Assembly (NCBI RefSeq): GCF_004136635.1 | Contig: NZ_NOIU01000004.1 | Coordinates: 62,001-126,000, forward strand | Reading direction: 5' to 3' | DNA length: 64,000 nt | Origin: Rothia halotolerans | Lineage (GTDB): Bacteria > Actinomycetota > Actinomycetes > Actinomycetales > Micrococcaceae | Shown here: positions 6,699 through 16,268 of the stretch, one piece after another | Layout: each line of letters opens with the position of its first letter | Position numbering within the stretch: position 1 is the first letter of the stretch | The notes under the pieces: model-generated | What the model was told of the DNA's origin: nothing | Database searches by the model: none | The model's input: the letters and a program-made list of their open reading frames with translations, nothing else | Position numbers and translations under genes: made by a program

Positions 6699-8915
6699 GT
6701 GACCCTGAAGAGAATAACGGGTGGAGCCCTCGCGCTCGCCGTACTCATCGGTAGCCAGCTGGCTCCCGCCGCCGCCCAGGAGACCCCTGGAGCACCGGCG
6801 CCGCAGACGCAGGAGGCCGCGCCCGCCGGGCCCCCGGCGCCCCAGGCTCCCGCGCCCACCCTCGCCGCCACCCAGGCCCTGCAGGCCCCGGGCGCCGCCG
6901 AGTCCGCGAAGCCCGCCCCGACCCTGGCCGAGTCGGCCCCCACCCCGCCGCAGGAGGACGCCGAGGGCGAGGTCCTGCCCGAGACCGACCGGGTGATCGT
7001 CCGCTTCGCCGACGGCGTCTCCGAGGAACAGAAGTCCCAGGTCCTCGACGAGGCCGCCGCCGGCACCGCCGTGACCGAGCCGGAGATCGTCAAGGAGTCG
7101 GTGGGGGAGAACAGCGTTGTCGAGGCCAACACCGGGCTGGACCAGGGCGAGCAGCGGCAGGTCGTCGACAAGCTCAAGGCCAGCCCGCTGGTCGAGACCG
7201 CGGAGCCGGACCTCATCGTCCAGGCGACCTCCGCCGCGCCGAACCCCACCGGCGAGCCGCACTGGGGCAAGCAGTGGAACATGCGCACCATAGACGCCCA
7301 GGGCGCGTGGCCCGCGGCGACCGGCTCGGGGGTGACCATCGGCGTGGTGGACACCGGGATCGTCAGCCACCCGGACCTCAACGCCAAGGTCGTGCCGGGT
7401 TACGACTTCGTCTCGGACACCTACTACAGCCGCGACGGCGACGGCCGCGACGCCAACCCGCGCGACGAGGGCACCTACTACGGCAACACCCGCTCCAACT
7501 GGCACGGGACCCACGTGGCGGGCATCGCCGGGGCGGTCACCGGGAACCGGATCGGGGTGGCCGGCGTCGCGCCCGACGCCAAGATCCAGCCCGTCCGCGC
7601 GCTCGGCACGGCCGGCTCCGGGTACATCTCGGACATCGCGGACGCCACGGCCTGGGCCGCGGGCTGGCAGGGGCCGGGGATGCCGCGCAACGCCAACCCC
7701 TCGCAGGTCGTCAACGTCTCGATGTCCTGGGCCGGCGCGTGCCCGGCGGTGATGCAGAACGCGATCAACGAGGCCCACAACCGCAACGTCCCGGTCGTCG
7801 TGGCGGCCGGCAACGCCGGGATCAACGCCTCCCAGGCGGCGCCGGCCAACTGCTGGTTGCCCATCGTGGTGGGGGCCACCGCCTCCAGCAACGTCCTGAC
7901 CGGCTACTCCAACTACGGGTCCGCGCTCGACGTCGTCGCCCCCGGCGGCACCGTGGGCGCGGACATCTGGTCCACGGTGGACTCCGGGGCCTACGGCCCG
8001 GTGGGCCCCTCCTACGGCCCCCTCAACGGCACCTCGATGGCCGCGCCCCACGTGGCGGGCACCATCGCGCTGATGAAGCAGGCCAACCGCGGGCTCACCG
8101 TGGAGCAGATCCGCGGCACGCTGCGCTCCACCGGCCGCTCGGTCTCCGGGTACCCGCTGATCAACGCCAACCGGGCGGTCGCGGCGGTCAAGCCCGCCGC
8201 CAAGCCCAAGCCGAGCACCCCCGCGGTGGGAGGGGCGATCGGTGCCTACTACCACCGCAACGGCGGCGCGGGCTCCTTCGGGCAGCCGATGGCCGGCGAG
8301 CTCTCGCTGGTCCACGGCGGGGCGGTCCAGGAGTTCAACCGGCAGGGCACCCGCGCGGCGATCTACTGGCACTCCTCGACCGGAGCGCACGCCGTGCACT
8401 GGTGGGGATCGATCGGGGCCAAGTTCAAGCGGGACGGCTACGAGCGCACCTACGGCTACCCGGGCAGCGAGGAGGTCCGCGGCAGCACCGGCTCGTACCA
8501 GTTCTTCAACGACCCCGGCACCCGCGCCACCAACCTGCTGATGTGGTCCCCCTCGACCGGCGTCGGAGCGATCCGTGAGAACACCGGCATCGGCGGCAAG
8601 TGGGCCGCCTCGGGCCGCGAGTCCGCGATGGGCTATCCGGTGGGCGACGAGGTCAGGAAGTCCGACGGCGCGGCCTACCAGTTCTTCCGGGTCGGCAACC
8701 GCAGCCACCTGATCATGTGGACCCCGCGCAACGGCTCGCACACGATCCTCCAGCACGGGGCCATCGGGCAGGCCTGGATCAAGGCGGGGCGCGAGGGCGG
8801 CTGGGGGTACCCGGTCACGGACGAGTACGTCGGCTCCGACGGGCGCGTGCACCAGAAGTTCTCGCGCGGCGTCGAGGCGGTCTGGTCGCCGAGCGGGCTG
8901 CAGATCCGCCGCTGA
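6699..8915 (+). CDS. secreted S8 (subtilisin-like) serine protease with LGFP repeats
   Basis: A 738-residue preproprotease. Residues 1-26 are a signal peptide ending at AAA-Q. An Ala/Pro-rich linker follows, then an I9-like propeptide (about 75-170). The peptidase S8 domain has Asp218 (VVDTG), His269 (WHGTHVAG) and Ser446 (NGTSMAAP). Four LGFP-type repeats occupy about residues 512-710. LGFP modules are known in exported actinobacterial proteins and are thought to hold them at the cell envelope, so this is probably a surface protease; the substrate is unknown. The start is GTG 6699 with GAGG upstream. It lies between dacB and the DUF2342 gene, outside the usual conserved order. Confidence 0.92.
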   Translation: MTLKRITGGALALAVLIGSQLAPAAAQETPGAPAPQTQEAAPAGPPAPQAPAPTLAATQALQAPGAAESAKPAPTLAESAPTPPQEDAEGEVLPETDRVIVRFADGVSEEQKSQVLDEAAAGTAVTEPEIVKESVGENSVVEANTGLDQGEQRQVVDKLKASPLVETAEPDLIVQATSAAPNPTGEPHWGKQWNMRTIDAQGAWPAATGSGVTIGVVDTGIVSHPDLNAKVVPGYDFVSDTYYSRDGDGRDANPRDEGTYYGNTRSNWHGTHVAGIAGAVTGNRIGVAGVAPDAKIQPVRALGTAGSGYISDIADATAWAAGWQGPGMPRNANPSQVVNVSMSWAGACPAVMQNAINEAHNRNVPVVVAAGNAGINASQAAPANCWLPIVVGATASSNVLTGYSNYGSALDVVAPGGTVGADIWSTVDSGAYGPVGPSYGPLNGTSMAAPHVAGTIALMKQANRGLTVEQIRGTLRSTGRSVSGYPLINANRAVAAVKPAAKPKPSTPAVGGAIGAYYHRNGGAGSFGQPMAGELSLVHGGAVQEFNRQGTRAAIYWHSSTGAHAVHWWGSIGAKFKRDGYERTYGYPGSEEVRGSTGSYQFFNDPGTRATNLLMWSPSTGVGAIRENTGIGGKWAASGRESAMGYPVGDEVRKSDGAAYQFFRVGNRSHLIMWTPRNGSHTILQHGAIGQAWIKAGREGGWGYPVTDEYVGSDGRVHQKFSRGVEAVWSPSGLQIRR
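8232..8828 (+). repeat. four LGFP-type protein repeats inside the protease gene
   Basis: Each unit starts with a G(A/S)IG-like motif and ends in GYPxxxE or similar: GAIGAYY...FGQPMAGE, GSIGAKF...YGYPGSEE, GIGGKW...MGYPVGDE and GAIGQAW...WGYPVTDE. The spacing is about 50-55 residues. They form the envelope-association region of the protease. Confidence 0.8.
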
Positions 8916-8924
8916 TCCGGTTCT

Positions 8925-9037
8925 GGGCGCCGGGCCGGGATGGGTCCCTCGGTTCTCGGCCCGGCCGGCGCCCCCTCCGGCCCGGTGTGTTTGCCGGGAG
9001 ACGATCCCCCGGCGCCGGGCCCTTCCGGGCCGGCGCC
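8925..9037 (+). terminator. two tandem GC-rich hairpins after the protease gene
   Basis: The first stem is GGGCGCCGG (8925-8933) with CCGGCGCCC (8965-8973). The second is GGCGCCGG plus CCC (9011-9022) with GGG plus CCGGCGCC (9027-9037) around TTCC. They share the core GGCGCCGG and fill the 159-bp space before the metalloprotease gene. Confidence 0.55.
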
Positions 9038-9074
9038 CAGCCCCTGCGCACCCTCCTGTGGCATGGTGGTTCCC

Positions 9075-10274
9075 ATGACTGAAGACATCATCAGCTGGGA
9101 GTCCGCGGCCGCCGCGGCCGCGCGCCTGGCCCCGGCGGGCCCCAAGCTCTCGCGGGCCGAGGCGCGGGCCGCCGTCGAGTCCATCCGCTACCACGCGAGC
9201 GCCTCGGTGGACCACGTCCACCGCATCACCGGGCTGGACGCCGCGGCGCGCCTGCACGACTCGCAGCTGCTGGTCGTGGACCGGCAGGGGTGGGCGCGGG
9301 CCAACTCCCAGACCTTCTCGATGATGCTGAACCGTCTGGTCAGCTCCGGGATGAGCGAGCGCCTGGGGCAGCTGAGCGGGCTGGACCGCCGGGTCACCGA
9401 GGCCGGCGCGGCCCTGGAGCTGGGCGGGGTGCTCGCCTTCCTCTCCGCCCGGGTGCTGGGCCAGTACGACCCCTTCGCCGCCCTGGGCGGCTTCGGCGCC
9501 CCGGGCGGCCGCCTCATGCTGGTGGCCCCCAACATCGTCATGATCGAGCGGGAGCTGACCCTGGACCCCGACGACTTCCGCCTCTGGGTGTGCCTGCACG
9601 AGCAGACCCACCGGGTGCAGTTCGCCGCCGCGCCCTGGCTGCGGGAGCACATGCTCGGGCTGATCTCCCGGCTCCCCCAGCAGCTGGAGGGCGGCGGGGC
9701 CGAGCTGCTCGAGCGGATCCTGGAGGGCGCCGCGGAGGTAGCGCGCTCCCTGACGGACCGCTCCCGCCGCACCGGGGGCGACGACGACGCGGCGGCCTCG
9801 CCGGCCGAGGGCGAGGACGGGGACGCGCAGTCCGGCCGGAACGCGGCACCCGCCGAGCACGCCGAGGAGCGCCTGCCGACGCACCGCATCGCCTCCCTGC
9901 TCGACGGCCCCGCGGCCAGCGCCTTCTCGGACCTCACCGCCATCATGAGCCTCATGGAGGGCCACGCCAACGTGGTCATGGACGCCGTCGGGCCCGAGAC
10001 GGTGCCGAGCGTGCGGACGATCCGGCGCCGCTTCGAGGGCCGTTCCGCGACCCGCGGCGTCCTGGAGCGGATGATCCGCAAGGCGCTCGGCATGGACCTG
10101 AAGATGCGGCAGTACCAGGACGGCCAGAAGTTCGTCCAGGCCGTGGTGGACCGCCGCGGGATGGAGGCCTTCAACCGGATCTGGGAGCGGGCCGAGCACC
10201 TGCCGAGCGAGCGGGAGATCCACGATCCCCAGCGTTGGATCGCCCGCGTCCTCGACGGAAGGTCGGAGGGCTGA
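9075..10274 (+). CDS. DUF2342-family zinc metalloprotease-like protein
   Basis: A 399-residue protein of the actinobacterial family PF10103 (zincin_2), once annotated as F420-biosynthesis associated. It has no signal peptide or membrane helix. The zinc motif HEQTH is at residues 175-179 and EGHA at 295-298, which supplies the probable third ligand. A charged, low-complexity stretch lies around residues 230-265. The ATG at 9075 is preferred over in-frame ATGs upstream because the added sequence would be Pro/Gly-rich and non-conserved. Its TGA overlaps the tilS ATG, so the two are translationally coupled, an arrangement conserved in actinobacteria. The substrate is unknown. Confidence 0.85.
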   Translation: MTEDIISWESAAAAAARLAPAGPKLSRAEARAAVESIRYHASASVDHVHRITGLDAAARLHDSQLLVVDRQGWARANSQTFSMMLNRLVSSGMSERLGQLSGLDRRVTEAGAALELGGVLAFLSARVLGQYDPFAALGGFGAPGGRLMLVAPNIVMIERELTLDPDDFRLWVCLHEQTHRVQFAAAPWLREHMLGLISRLPQQLEGGGAELLERILEGAAEVARSLTDRSRRTGGDDDAAASPAEGEDGDAQSGRNAAPAEHAEERLPTHRIASLLDGPAASAFSDLTAIMSLMEGHANVVMDAVGPETVPSVRTIRRRFEGRSATRGVLERMIRKALGMDLKMRQYQDGQKFVQAVVDRRGMEAFNRIWERAEHLPSEREIHDPQRWIARVLDGRSEG

Positions 10275-11470
10275 TGGCGCAGAGCGGCCGGGAGGGCCGA
10301 CTGAACCCGACCGTGGGCGCCGCCCGCGGGGCCTTCGCCGAGGCGCTCCGGCGCCAGCTGCCCGGGCTGGGCCTCGCCCCCACCGGGCGCACCCGGCGCC
10401 GGGATGCCCCGGAGCGGGAGCGGCCCCCGCTGGTGCTGGTCGCGTGCAGCGGGGGAGCCGACTCCCTCGCGCTGGCCTCCGTCGCCGCCCACTTCGCCCG
10501 GCGCGGGGACCTGCGGGTCGGGGCGGCGGTGATCGACCACGGGCTGCAGGAGGGCTCAGCGGAGGCGGCCGCCGGCGCCGTCGCCGCCTGCCGCGGCCTC
10601 GGCCTGGAGCCGGTGCTGAGCGAGCGGGTCGAGGTGCGCCGGGACGGCGGCGGCCTGGAGATGGCCGCCCGCGAGGCCCGCTACGAGGCGCTCGAGCGGA
10701 TCGCGGCGCGGCACGACGCCGTCGCCGTGCTGCTCGGCCACACCCTGGACGACCAGGCCGAGACGGTGCTGCTGGGCCTGTCCCGCGGCTCCGGGACCCG
10801 CTCCCTGTCCGGCATGCCCGAGGGGCGCGCCCTCGGCGGGACCCGGCTGATCCGCCCCCTCCTCGCCCTGCGCCGCGAGCAGACCGAGGAGATCTGCGCG
10901 GCCGAGGGCCTGGAGGCCTGGCAGGACCCGAGCAACGAGGAGCGCTCCTTCCTGCGCAACCGCATCCGGCACGACGTCGTCCCCCACCTGGAGGAGCACC
11001 TCGGCCCGGGCATCCGGCGGGCCCTGGCGCGCACGGCCTCGGTGCTGGGCCCGGACGCCGAGCTGATCGAGGAGCTCGCCGACCGGGCGGCCGCCGAGGC
11101 CGCCGCGGACCCGGCAGCGTTCCAGCATCCGGACGGGGCGGAGGAGATCCACGGAGCCCTGCTGCTCTCCGCGCTGCGCGAGCAGCACCCGGCGCTGCGC
11201 CGCAGGGTGCTGGCGCGCGCGGTGGTCGCCGCCGGCGGGGAGTCCCCGAGCCACGAGAGGCTCGGCGCGCTCGAGGCCCTGGCCGCCGGGACGGGGAATG
11301 CGGGACCGGTGCAGATGGCGGGTAGAGTTGCCGTGTGGCGCCGCCGCCCCCTCGCCCGCCGTCGCACGGCGGCGGAGTCGGCCGCCGCAGGGGCCCTGCT
11401 GTTCGCCGCCGCGCGGACGGCCCCCGTCGCCGCGGTGCCCCCGGGAGCCACGGCCCAGAACTTGAATTAG
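10274..11470 (+). CDS. tilS: tRNA(Ile)-lysidine synthetase
   Basis: A 398-residue N-type ATP pyrophosphatase that attaches lysine to C34 of tRNA-Ile(CAU), so the tRNA reads AUA as isoleucine. The PP-loop SGGADS is at residues 59-64. The catalytic domain continues through HTLDDQAETVLL and QDPSNEERSFLRNRIR, and a degenerate substrate-binding C-terminal part follows. About 50 disordered Arg/Pro-rich residues precede the PP-loop. The ATG overlaps the previous stop (TGATG), and hpt follows 22 bp downstream. Confidence 0.95.
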   Translation: MAQSGREGRLNPTVGAARGAFAEALRRQLPGLGLAPTGRTRRRDAPERERPPLVLVACSGGADSLALASVAAHFARRGDLRVGAAVIDHGLQEGSAEAAAGAVAACRGLGLEPVLSERVEVRRDGGGLEMAAREARYEALERIAARHDAVAVLLGHTLDDQAETVLLGLSRGSGTRSLSGMPEGRALGGTRLIRPLLALRREQTEEICAAEGLEAWQDPSNEERSFLRNRIRHDVVPHLEEHLGPGIRRALARTASVLGPDAELIEELADRAAAEAAADPAAFQHPDGAEEIHGALLLSALREQHPALRRRVLARAVVAAGGESPSHERLGALEALAAGTGNAGPVQMAGRVAVWRRRPLARRRTAAESAAAGALLFAAARTAPVAAVPPGATAQNLN

Positions 11471-11492
11471 GTCACCACCGCAGGAGACATCA

Positions 11493-12044
11493 GTGGATTC
11501 ACAGGACGTCAAGGACGATCTCAAGCACGTTCTCTTCACCAAGGAGCAGATCCAGGAGAAGATCGCCGAGCTCGCCGCCCAGATCGACGAGGACTACAAG
11601 GACCGCGACGTCCTGCTGGTGGGGGTGCTCAAGGGCGCGGTGATGGTCATGGCCGACCTCTCCCGCGCGCTGCACGCCCACTACACCATGGACTGGATGG
11701 CGGTCTCCTCCTACGGCTCCGGGACCAAGTCCTCCGGCGTCGTGCGGATCCTCAAGGACCTGGACACCGACCTGCACGGGCGGGACGTGCTGATCGTCGA
11801 GGACATCATCGACTCCGGCCTCACCCTGTCCTGGCTCAAGTCCAACCTCGAGTCCCGCGGCGCCAGCTCCGTGGAGATCTGCGCCCTGCTGCGCAAGCCG
11901 GCCTCGGTCAAGACCGAGATCCCGGTCAAGTACATCGGGTGGGACATCGAGCCGGAGTTCGTGGTCGGCTACGGCCTGGACTTCGCGGAGCGCTACCGCA
12001 ACCTCGACTTCATCGGGACGCTCGCTCCGCACGTCTACTCGTAG
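11493..12044 (+). CDS. hpt: hypoxanthine phosphoribosyltransferase
   Basis: A 183-residue type I phosphoribosyltransferase for purine salvage, turning hypoxanthine (and guanine) plus PRPP into IMP (GMP). The PRPP loop VLIVEDIIDSGLT, the flexible-loop SYGSGTKSSG and the C-terminal base-binding stretch IGWDIEPEFVVGYGLD are all present. The start is GTG 11493 with AGGAG seven bases upstream. tilS-hpt-ftsH is a conserved bacterial order. A hairpin and a separate promoter before ftsH suggest the operon can end here. Confidence 0.96.
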   Translation: MDSQDVKDDLKHVLFTKEQIQEKIAELAAQIDEDYKDRDVLLVGVLKGAVMVMADLSRALHAHYTMDWMAVSSYGSGTKSSGVVRILKDLDTDLHGRDVLIVEDIIDSGLTLSWLKSNLESRGASSVEICALLRKPASVKTEIPVKYIGWDIEPEFVVGYGLDFAERYRNLDFIGTLAPHVYS

Positions 12045-12075
12045 GCTTCAGGGACGGCGCGTCCCGCGCGCCACC

Positions 12076-12095
12076 GCGGAAGGGGAGGCTTCCGC
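12076..12095 (+). terminator. hairpin between hpt and ftsH
   Basis: GCGGAAG (12076-12082) pairs with CTTCCGC (12089-12095) around GGGAGG. A smaller AGTCC/GGACT hairpin (12106-12119) follows. They lie between the hpt stop and a new -10 element, so they likely attenuate read-through into ftsH. Confidence 0.5.
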
Positions 12096-12134
12096 TGTGA
12101 GGATAAGTCCGAGGGGACTCTCAGCTCACGGCGG

Positions 12135-12140
12135 TAGCCT
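12135..12140 (+). promoter_or_regulatory. candidate -10 element for ftsH
   Basis: TAGCCT lies 51 bp before the ftsH TTG start. No convincing -35 hexamer is visible. It sits downstream of the hpt hairpin, consistent with an independent ftsH promoter. Confidence 0.35.
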
Positions 12141-12191
12141 TTTCCGAGACCTCACGTCACCCGTGACGACTTCACCGGAAGGCACCGAAGA

Positions 12192-14348
12192 TTGGCACAG
12201 CAGAACACCGACCAGAAGAAGTCCCTGAGGGACAGGATCCTCAAGGGGCCGTACTTCTGGATCTTCCTCGCGCTTCTGGTGCTGCTGCCGATGATCTACG
12301 TCTCGACGTCGGGTGAGAGCAACCGCGTCGACACCAACGTGGGCATGCAGCTGCTCCAGGACGACAAGGTCGACGAGGCCAAGATCTTCGACGGCGACCA
12401 GAAGGTCGAGCTCTCGCTCAAGGACGACTACAACGACGACGGCCGGGACCTCGGCAAGTCGGTGGTCTTCTACTACGTGCAGCCGCGCGCGGGCGACGTC
12501 GTCCAGGCGATGGACGACGCCGGCCTGCAGGGCTACACGGACCAGCCGGTCCAGAACAACTGGTTCACCTCCCTGCTGGGCTTCCTGCTGCCCTTCCTGA
12601 TCATCCTGGTGCTCTTCTGGTTCCTGCTCTCCCGCATGAGCGGGGGCGGCAGCCAGATCATGTCCTTCGGCAAGTCCAAGGCCAAGAAGTTCAACAAGGA
12701 GAACTCGACCGTCAAGTTCTCCGACGTCGCGGGCTCGGACGAGGCGGTCGAGGAGCTGCAGGAGGTCAAGGAGTTCCTGACCGATCCCTCCCGCTTCACG
12801 TCGGTGGGCGCCAAGATCCCCAAGGGCGTCCTGCTCTACGGCCCTCCCGGCACCGGCAAGACCCTGCTGGCCAAGGCCGTGGCAGGAGAGGCCGGCGTCC
12901 CGTTCTTCTCGATCTCCGGCTCGGACTTCGTGGAGATGTTCGTCGGCGTGGGCGCCTCGCGCGTGCGCGACCTCTTCGAGCAGGCCAAGCAGAACGAGGC
13001 CGCGATCATCTTCGTCGACGAGATCGACGCCGTCGGCCGCCAGCGCGGCGCCGGCATGGGCGGCGGCAACGACGAGCGCGAGCAGACCCTGAACCAGCTC
13101 CTGGTGGAGATGGACGGGTTCGACGAGAACACCAACATCATCCTCATCGCCGCGACCAACCGGCCGGACGTGCTGGACCCGGCGCTGCTGCGCCCGGGCC
13201 GCTTCGACCGCCAGATCGGCGTCGACGCCCCGGACCTGAAGGGCCGCACGCGGATCCTCGAGGTGCACGGCCAGGGCAAGCGGCTCGCGACCAACGTGGA
13301 TCTGGCCCAGGTGGCCAAGAAGACCCCGGGCTTCACCGGCGCGGACCTGGCCAACGTGATGAACGAGGCGGCGCTGCTCACCGCCCGCTCCAACGCCCAG
13401 ATCATCGACGACCGCGCGCTGGACGAGGCGATCGACCGCGTGATCGCCGGCCCGCAGCGGCGCTCCCGGCTCATGAAGGAGCTCGAGCGCAAGATCACCG
13501 CGTACCACGAGGGCGGCCACGCCCTGGTCGCCGCGGCCCTGCGCAACACCGACCCGGTCACCAAGATCACCATCCTGCCCCGCGGCCGCGCGCTCGGCTA
13601 CACCATGGTCATGCCGGTGGACGACAAGTACTCCACCACCCGCAACGAGCTGCTGGACCAGCTGGCCTACGCCCTGGGCGGCCGCGTGGCGGAGGAGATC
13701 GTCTTCCACGACCCCTCCACCGGCGCCGCCAACGACATCGACAAGGCGACCAGCACGGCGCGCAAGATGGTCACCGAGTACGGCATGTCCGCCGTCGTCG
13801 GCGCCGTGAAGCTGGGCTCGGGCAACACCGAGCCGTTCATGGGGCGCGACGCCGGGATGAGCGGCCGCGAGTACTCCGAGCAGGTCGCCGCGCAGATCGA
13901 CGCCGAGGTCCGGGCTCTGATCGACCACGCCCACGACGAGGCGTACGCGATCCTCAACGACAACCGCGACGTCCTGGACCGGCTCGCCTTCGAGCTGCTG
14001 GACAAGGAGACGCTCAACGAGGCGGAGATCGCCGCGGTCTTCCGGGACGTCCGCAAGCGCCCGGTGCGCGAGGTGTGGCTGTCCAAGGAGACCCGCGCGG
14101 TCTCCGAGGTGCCGCCGATCTCCACCCCCGCAGAACGGGCCGAGGCCGAGGCCACCGGGACGGAGAACCCGGAGGAGATGTCCCCGCAGGACCAGGCCGT
14201 GGCCGCCAAGCCGGAGCACCCGCTCGAGGTGCCCCGCCACTCGCAGGGCACCACGCCCCCGGGGACCGGCGACGCCGGCGGCCCGCAGGGAGGCCCCGGC
14301 GAGGGTGGCCCCGACGCCGAGGGGCCGGCCGGCCCGCAGGAGCGCTGA
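12192..14348 (+). CDS. ftsH: ATP-dependent zinc metalloprotease FtsH
   Basis: A 718-residue membrane-anchored AAA+ protease that unfolds and degrades membrane and short-lived proteins. Two transmembrane helices (about residues 18-36 and 120-145) flank a periplasmic-side loop. Walker A GPPGTGKT is at 217-224, Walker B IIFVDEID follows, and the zinc site HEGGH is at 439-443. The C-terminal 70 residues are Pro/Gly/Glu-rich and probably disordered. The start is TTG at 12192, after GGAAGG. folE begins five bases after its stop, so ftsH leads the folate operon. Confidence 0.97.
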   Translation: MAQQNTDQKKSLRDRILKGPYFWIFLALLVLLPMIYVSTSGESNRVDTNVGMQLLQDDKVDEAKIFDGDQKVELSLKDDYNDDGRDLGKSVVFYYVQPRAGDVVQAMDDAGLQGYTDQPVQNNWFTSLLGFLLPFLIILVLFWFLLSRMSGGGSQIMSFGKSKAKKFNKENSTVKFSDVAGSDEAVEELQEVKEFLTDPSRFTSVGAKIPKGVLLYGPPGTGKTLLAKAVAGEAGVPFFSISGSDFVEMFVGVGASRVRDLFEQAKQNEAAIIFVDEIDAVGRQRGAGMGGGNDEREQTLNQLLVEMDGFDENTNIILIAATNRPDVLDPALLRPGRFDRQIGVDAPDLKGRTRILEVHGQGKRLATNVDLAQVAKKTPGFTGADLANVMNEAALLTARSNAQIIDDRALDEAIDRVIAGPQRRSRLMKELERKITAYHEGGHALVAAALRNTDPVTKITILPRGRALGYTMVMPVDDKYSTTRNELLDQLAYALGGRVAEEIVFHDPSTGAANDIDKATSTARKMVTEYGMSAVVGAVKLGSGNTEPFMGRDAGMSGREYSEQVAAQIDAEVRALIDHAHDEAYAILNDNRDVLDRLAFELLDKETLNEAEIAAVFRDVRKRPVREVWLSKETRAVSEVPPISTPAERAEAEATGTENPEEMSPQDQAVAAKPEHPLEVPRHSQGTTPPGTGDAGGPQGGPGEGGPDAEGPAGPQER

Positions 14349-14353
14349 GCGGC

Positions 14354-14926
14354 ATGGATCTCCCCCGGATCGAGGCCGCCGTCCGGGAGATCCTCGCCGC
14401 GATCGGCGAGGATCCGGACCGCGAGGGGCTGAGGGACACCCCGGCCCGGGTGGCGCGCGCCTACGAGGAGATGTTCTCGGGGCTGGGCCGCACGCCCGAG
14501 GAGCTGCTCTCCACGACCTTCGACATCGGCCACTCGGAGATGGTCCTGGTCAAGGACATCCCCTTCTACTCGACCTGCGAGCACCATCTGGTGCCCTTCC
14601 ACGGCCATGCGCACGTGGGGTACATCCCGGGAGAGGACGGCAGGGTGACCGGCCTGTCCAAGCTCGCCCGGCTGGTGGACCTCTACGCCAAGCGCCCCCA
14701 GGTGCAGGAGCGGCTGACCAGCCAGGTCGTCGACGCGCTGCAGGAGTTCCTGCGGCCGGCCGGGGCGATCGTGGTGATCGAGGGCGAGCACATGTGCATG
14801 TCGATGCGCGGCGTCCAGAAGCCGGGGGCCCGGACCGTCACCTCGGCGGTGCGCGGCCAGCTGCGGGACAACGCGACCCGCGCCGAGGCCATGAGCCTCA
14901 TCAACGGACAGGGCGCGCGCTCATGA
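14354..14926 (+). CDS. folE: GTP cyclohydrolase I
   Basis: A 190-residue enzyme that converts GTP to 7,8-dihydroneopterin triphosphate, the first step of folate synthesis. The zinc and active-site motifs are clear: [22 protein letters not shown] and, later, [16 protein letters not shown]. The ATG at 14354 lies five bases after ftsH and fits the family N-terminus. Its TGA overlaps the folP ATG. The four genes folE, folP, folB and folK are contiguous and overlap or nearly overlap, so they form one operon. Confidence 0.97.
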   Translation: MDLPRIEAAVREILAAIGEDPDREGLRDTPARVARAYEEMFSGLGRTPEELLSTTFDIGHSEMVLVKDIPFYSTCEHHLVPFHGHAHVGYIPGEDGRVTGLSKLARLVDLYAKRPQVQERLTSQVVDALQEFLRPAGAIVVIEGEHMCMSMRGVQKPGARTVTSAVRGQLRDNATRAEAMSLINGQGARS

Positions 14927-15834
14927 CGGGGGCCCCGAGCCACCCCGCCGGCCGGGGCGCGCCCCGGGGCTGGGGAACGTACGCGCAGCTGCCCGCCGGG
15001 AGGACCCTGGTCATGGGCATCCTCAACCTCACCCCCGACTCCTTCTCCGACGGCGGCGCCCACGCCGGCGTCGAGGCCGCGGTCTCCCACGCGCTGGCGA
15101 TGGTCGAGGCGGGGGCCGACGTCGTCGACGTCGGGGGCGAGTCCACCCGGCCCGGCGCGGATCCGGTGGCGCCGGCGGAGGAGCAGCGGCGCGTCCTGGA
15201 GGTCATCGAGCGGCTGGCCGGGCACGGCGTCGTCGTCTCCGCGGACACCAAGCACGCCCAGACGGCGCGCGCGGCGATCGGGGCGGGCGCCCAGATCGTC
15301 AACGACGTCTCCGGCCTCGGGCTGACCGAGGAGATGATCGAGGTCTGCGCCGCCGCGGACGTGCCCTACATCCTGACCCACGCCCGCGGGGACTCCGCGA
15401 CCATGGACTCCAGGGCGCGGTACGACGACGTCGTCGAGGAGGTCCGCGCCGAGCTCCTCCAGCAGCGCGAGCGGCTGCTCGCCGGGGGCGTGCGCCCCGA
15501 GCGCATCATTCTGGACCCGGGGCTGGGCTTCGCCAAAGGAGGCGACCAGGACTGGCGGCTGCTGGCCGGCCTGGACCGCCTGACCTCGCTGGGGCACCCC
15601 GTCCTGGTGGCGGCCTCCCGCAAGCGCTTCATCGGCACGGCCCTCGCCCGGGCCCGCGGGACGGAGCAGGTCCCGGCGCCGGAGCGGGACGCGGCCACCG
15701 CCGTGATCTCCGCGCTGGCCGCCGAGCGCGGGGCGTGGGCGGTCCGGGTGCACGACGTCGCGGCCACGGCCGACGCCCTCGCGGTGACCCGGAGCTGGCT
15801 CGCCGCCCAGTCCACCATCGATCACCAGAGCTAG
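14923..15834 (+). CDS. folP: dihydropteroate synthase
   Basis: A 303-residue TIM-barrel enzyme that joins the pterin pyrophosphate to p-aminobenzoate to give dihydropteroate; it is the sulfonamide target. Motifs [26 protein letters not shown] and the late [10 protein letters not shown] and SRKRFIG are present. The first 28 residues are extra and Pro/Gly-rich. Its ATG overlaps the folE stop (ATGA), and folB starts eight bases after it. Confidence 0.97.
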   Translation: MTGAPSHPAGRGAPRGWGTYAQLPAGRTLVMGILNLTPDSFSDGGAHAGVEAAVSHALAMVEAGADVVDVGGESTRPGADPVAPAEEQRRVLEVIERLAGHGVVVSADTKHAQTARAAIGAGAQIVNDVSGLGLTEEMIEVCAAADVPYILTHARGDSATMDSRARYDDVVEEVRAELLQQRERLLAGGVRPERIILDPGLGFAKGGDQDWRLLAGLDRLTSLGHPVLVAASRKRFIGTALARARGTEQVPAPERDAATAVISALAAERGAWAVRVHDVAATADALAVTRSWLAAQSTIDHQS

Positions 15835-15842
15835 GGGAAGAA

Positions 15843-16268
15843 TTGTCCGAGAAAACGCCAGCGGCCGTGGGGGCCGACCACGGCAGGAGGGTCGGCGCGG
15901 GCCTGGACCGCATCACCGTCACCGGCATCGGGGCCGTGGGCTACCACGGCGTGTTCGACCAGGAGAAGCGGGTGGGGCAGCCGTTCTTCGTGGACCTCTC
16001 GCTGTTCGCCGACCTCACCGCGGCGGGCCGCAGCGACGACCTGCGGGAGACGATCAACTACGGCGAGATCGCAGAGAGCGTCAAGGACGTCATCGTGGGG
16101 GAGAGCTTCAACCTCGTGGAGGCGCTGGCCCAGCGGATCGCCGACGACGTCCTGCGCGACTACCCCGCCCGCGCCGTGGAGGTCACGGTCCACAAGCCGA
16201 AGGCCCCCATCGAGGTGACCTTCGCCGACGTCTCCGTCACGATCTACCGGGAGCGATCATGCCAGTGA
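15843..16268 (+). CDS. folB: dihydroneopterin aldolase
   Basis: A 141-residue enzyme that cleaves dihydroneopterin to 6-hydroxymethyl-dihydropterin and glycolaldehyde. The family core runs from DRITVTGIGAVGYHGVF through VDLSLFADL, INYGEIA, ESFNLVEALA and the C-terminal VTVHKPKAP. The start is taken as TTG 15843 because GGGGAAG lies just upstream and the longer frame runs back into folP. About 20 disordered residues precede the core. It overlaps folK by 10 bp. Confidence 0.93.
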   Translation: MSEKTPAAVGADHGRRVGAGLDRITVTGIGAVGYHGVFDQEKRVGQPFFVDLSLFADLTAAGRSDDLRETINYGEIAESVKDVIVGESFNLVEALAQRIADDVLRDYPARAVEVTVHKPKAPIEVTFADVSVTIYRERSCQ

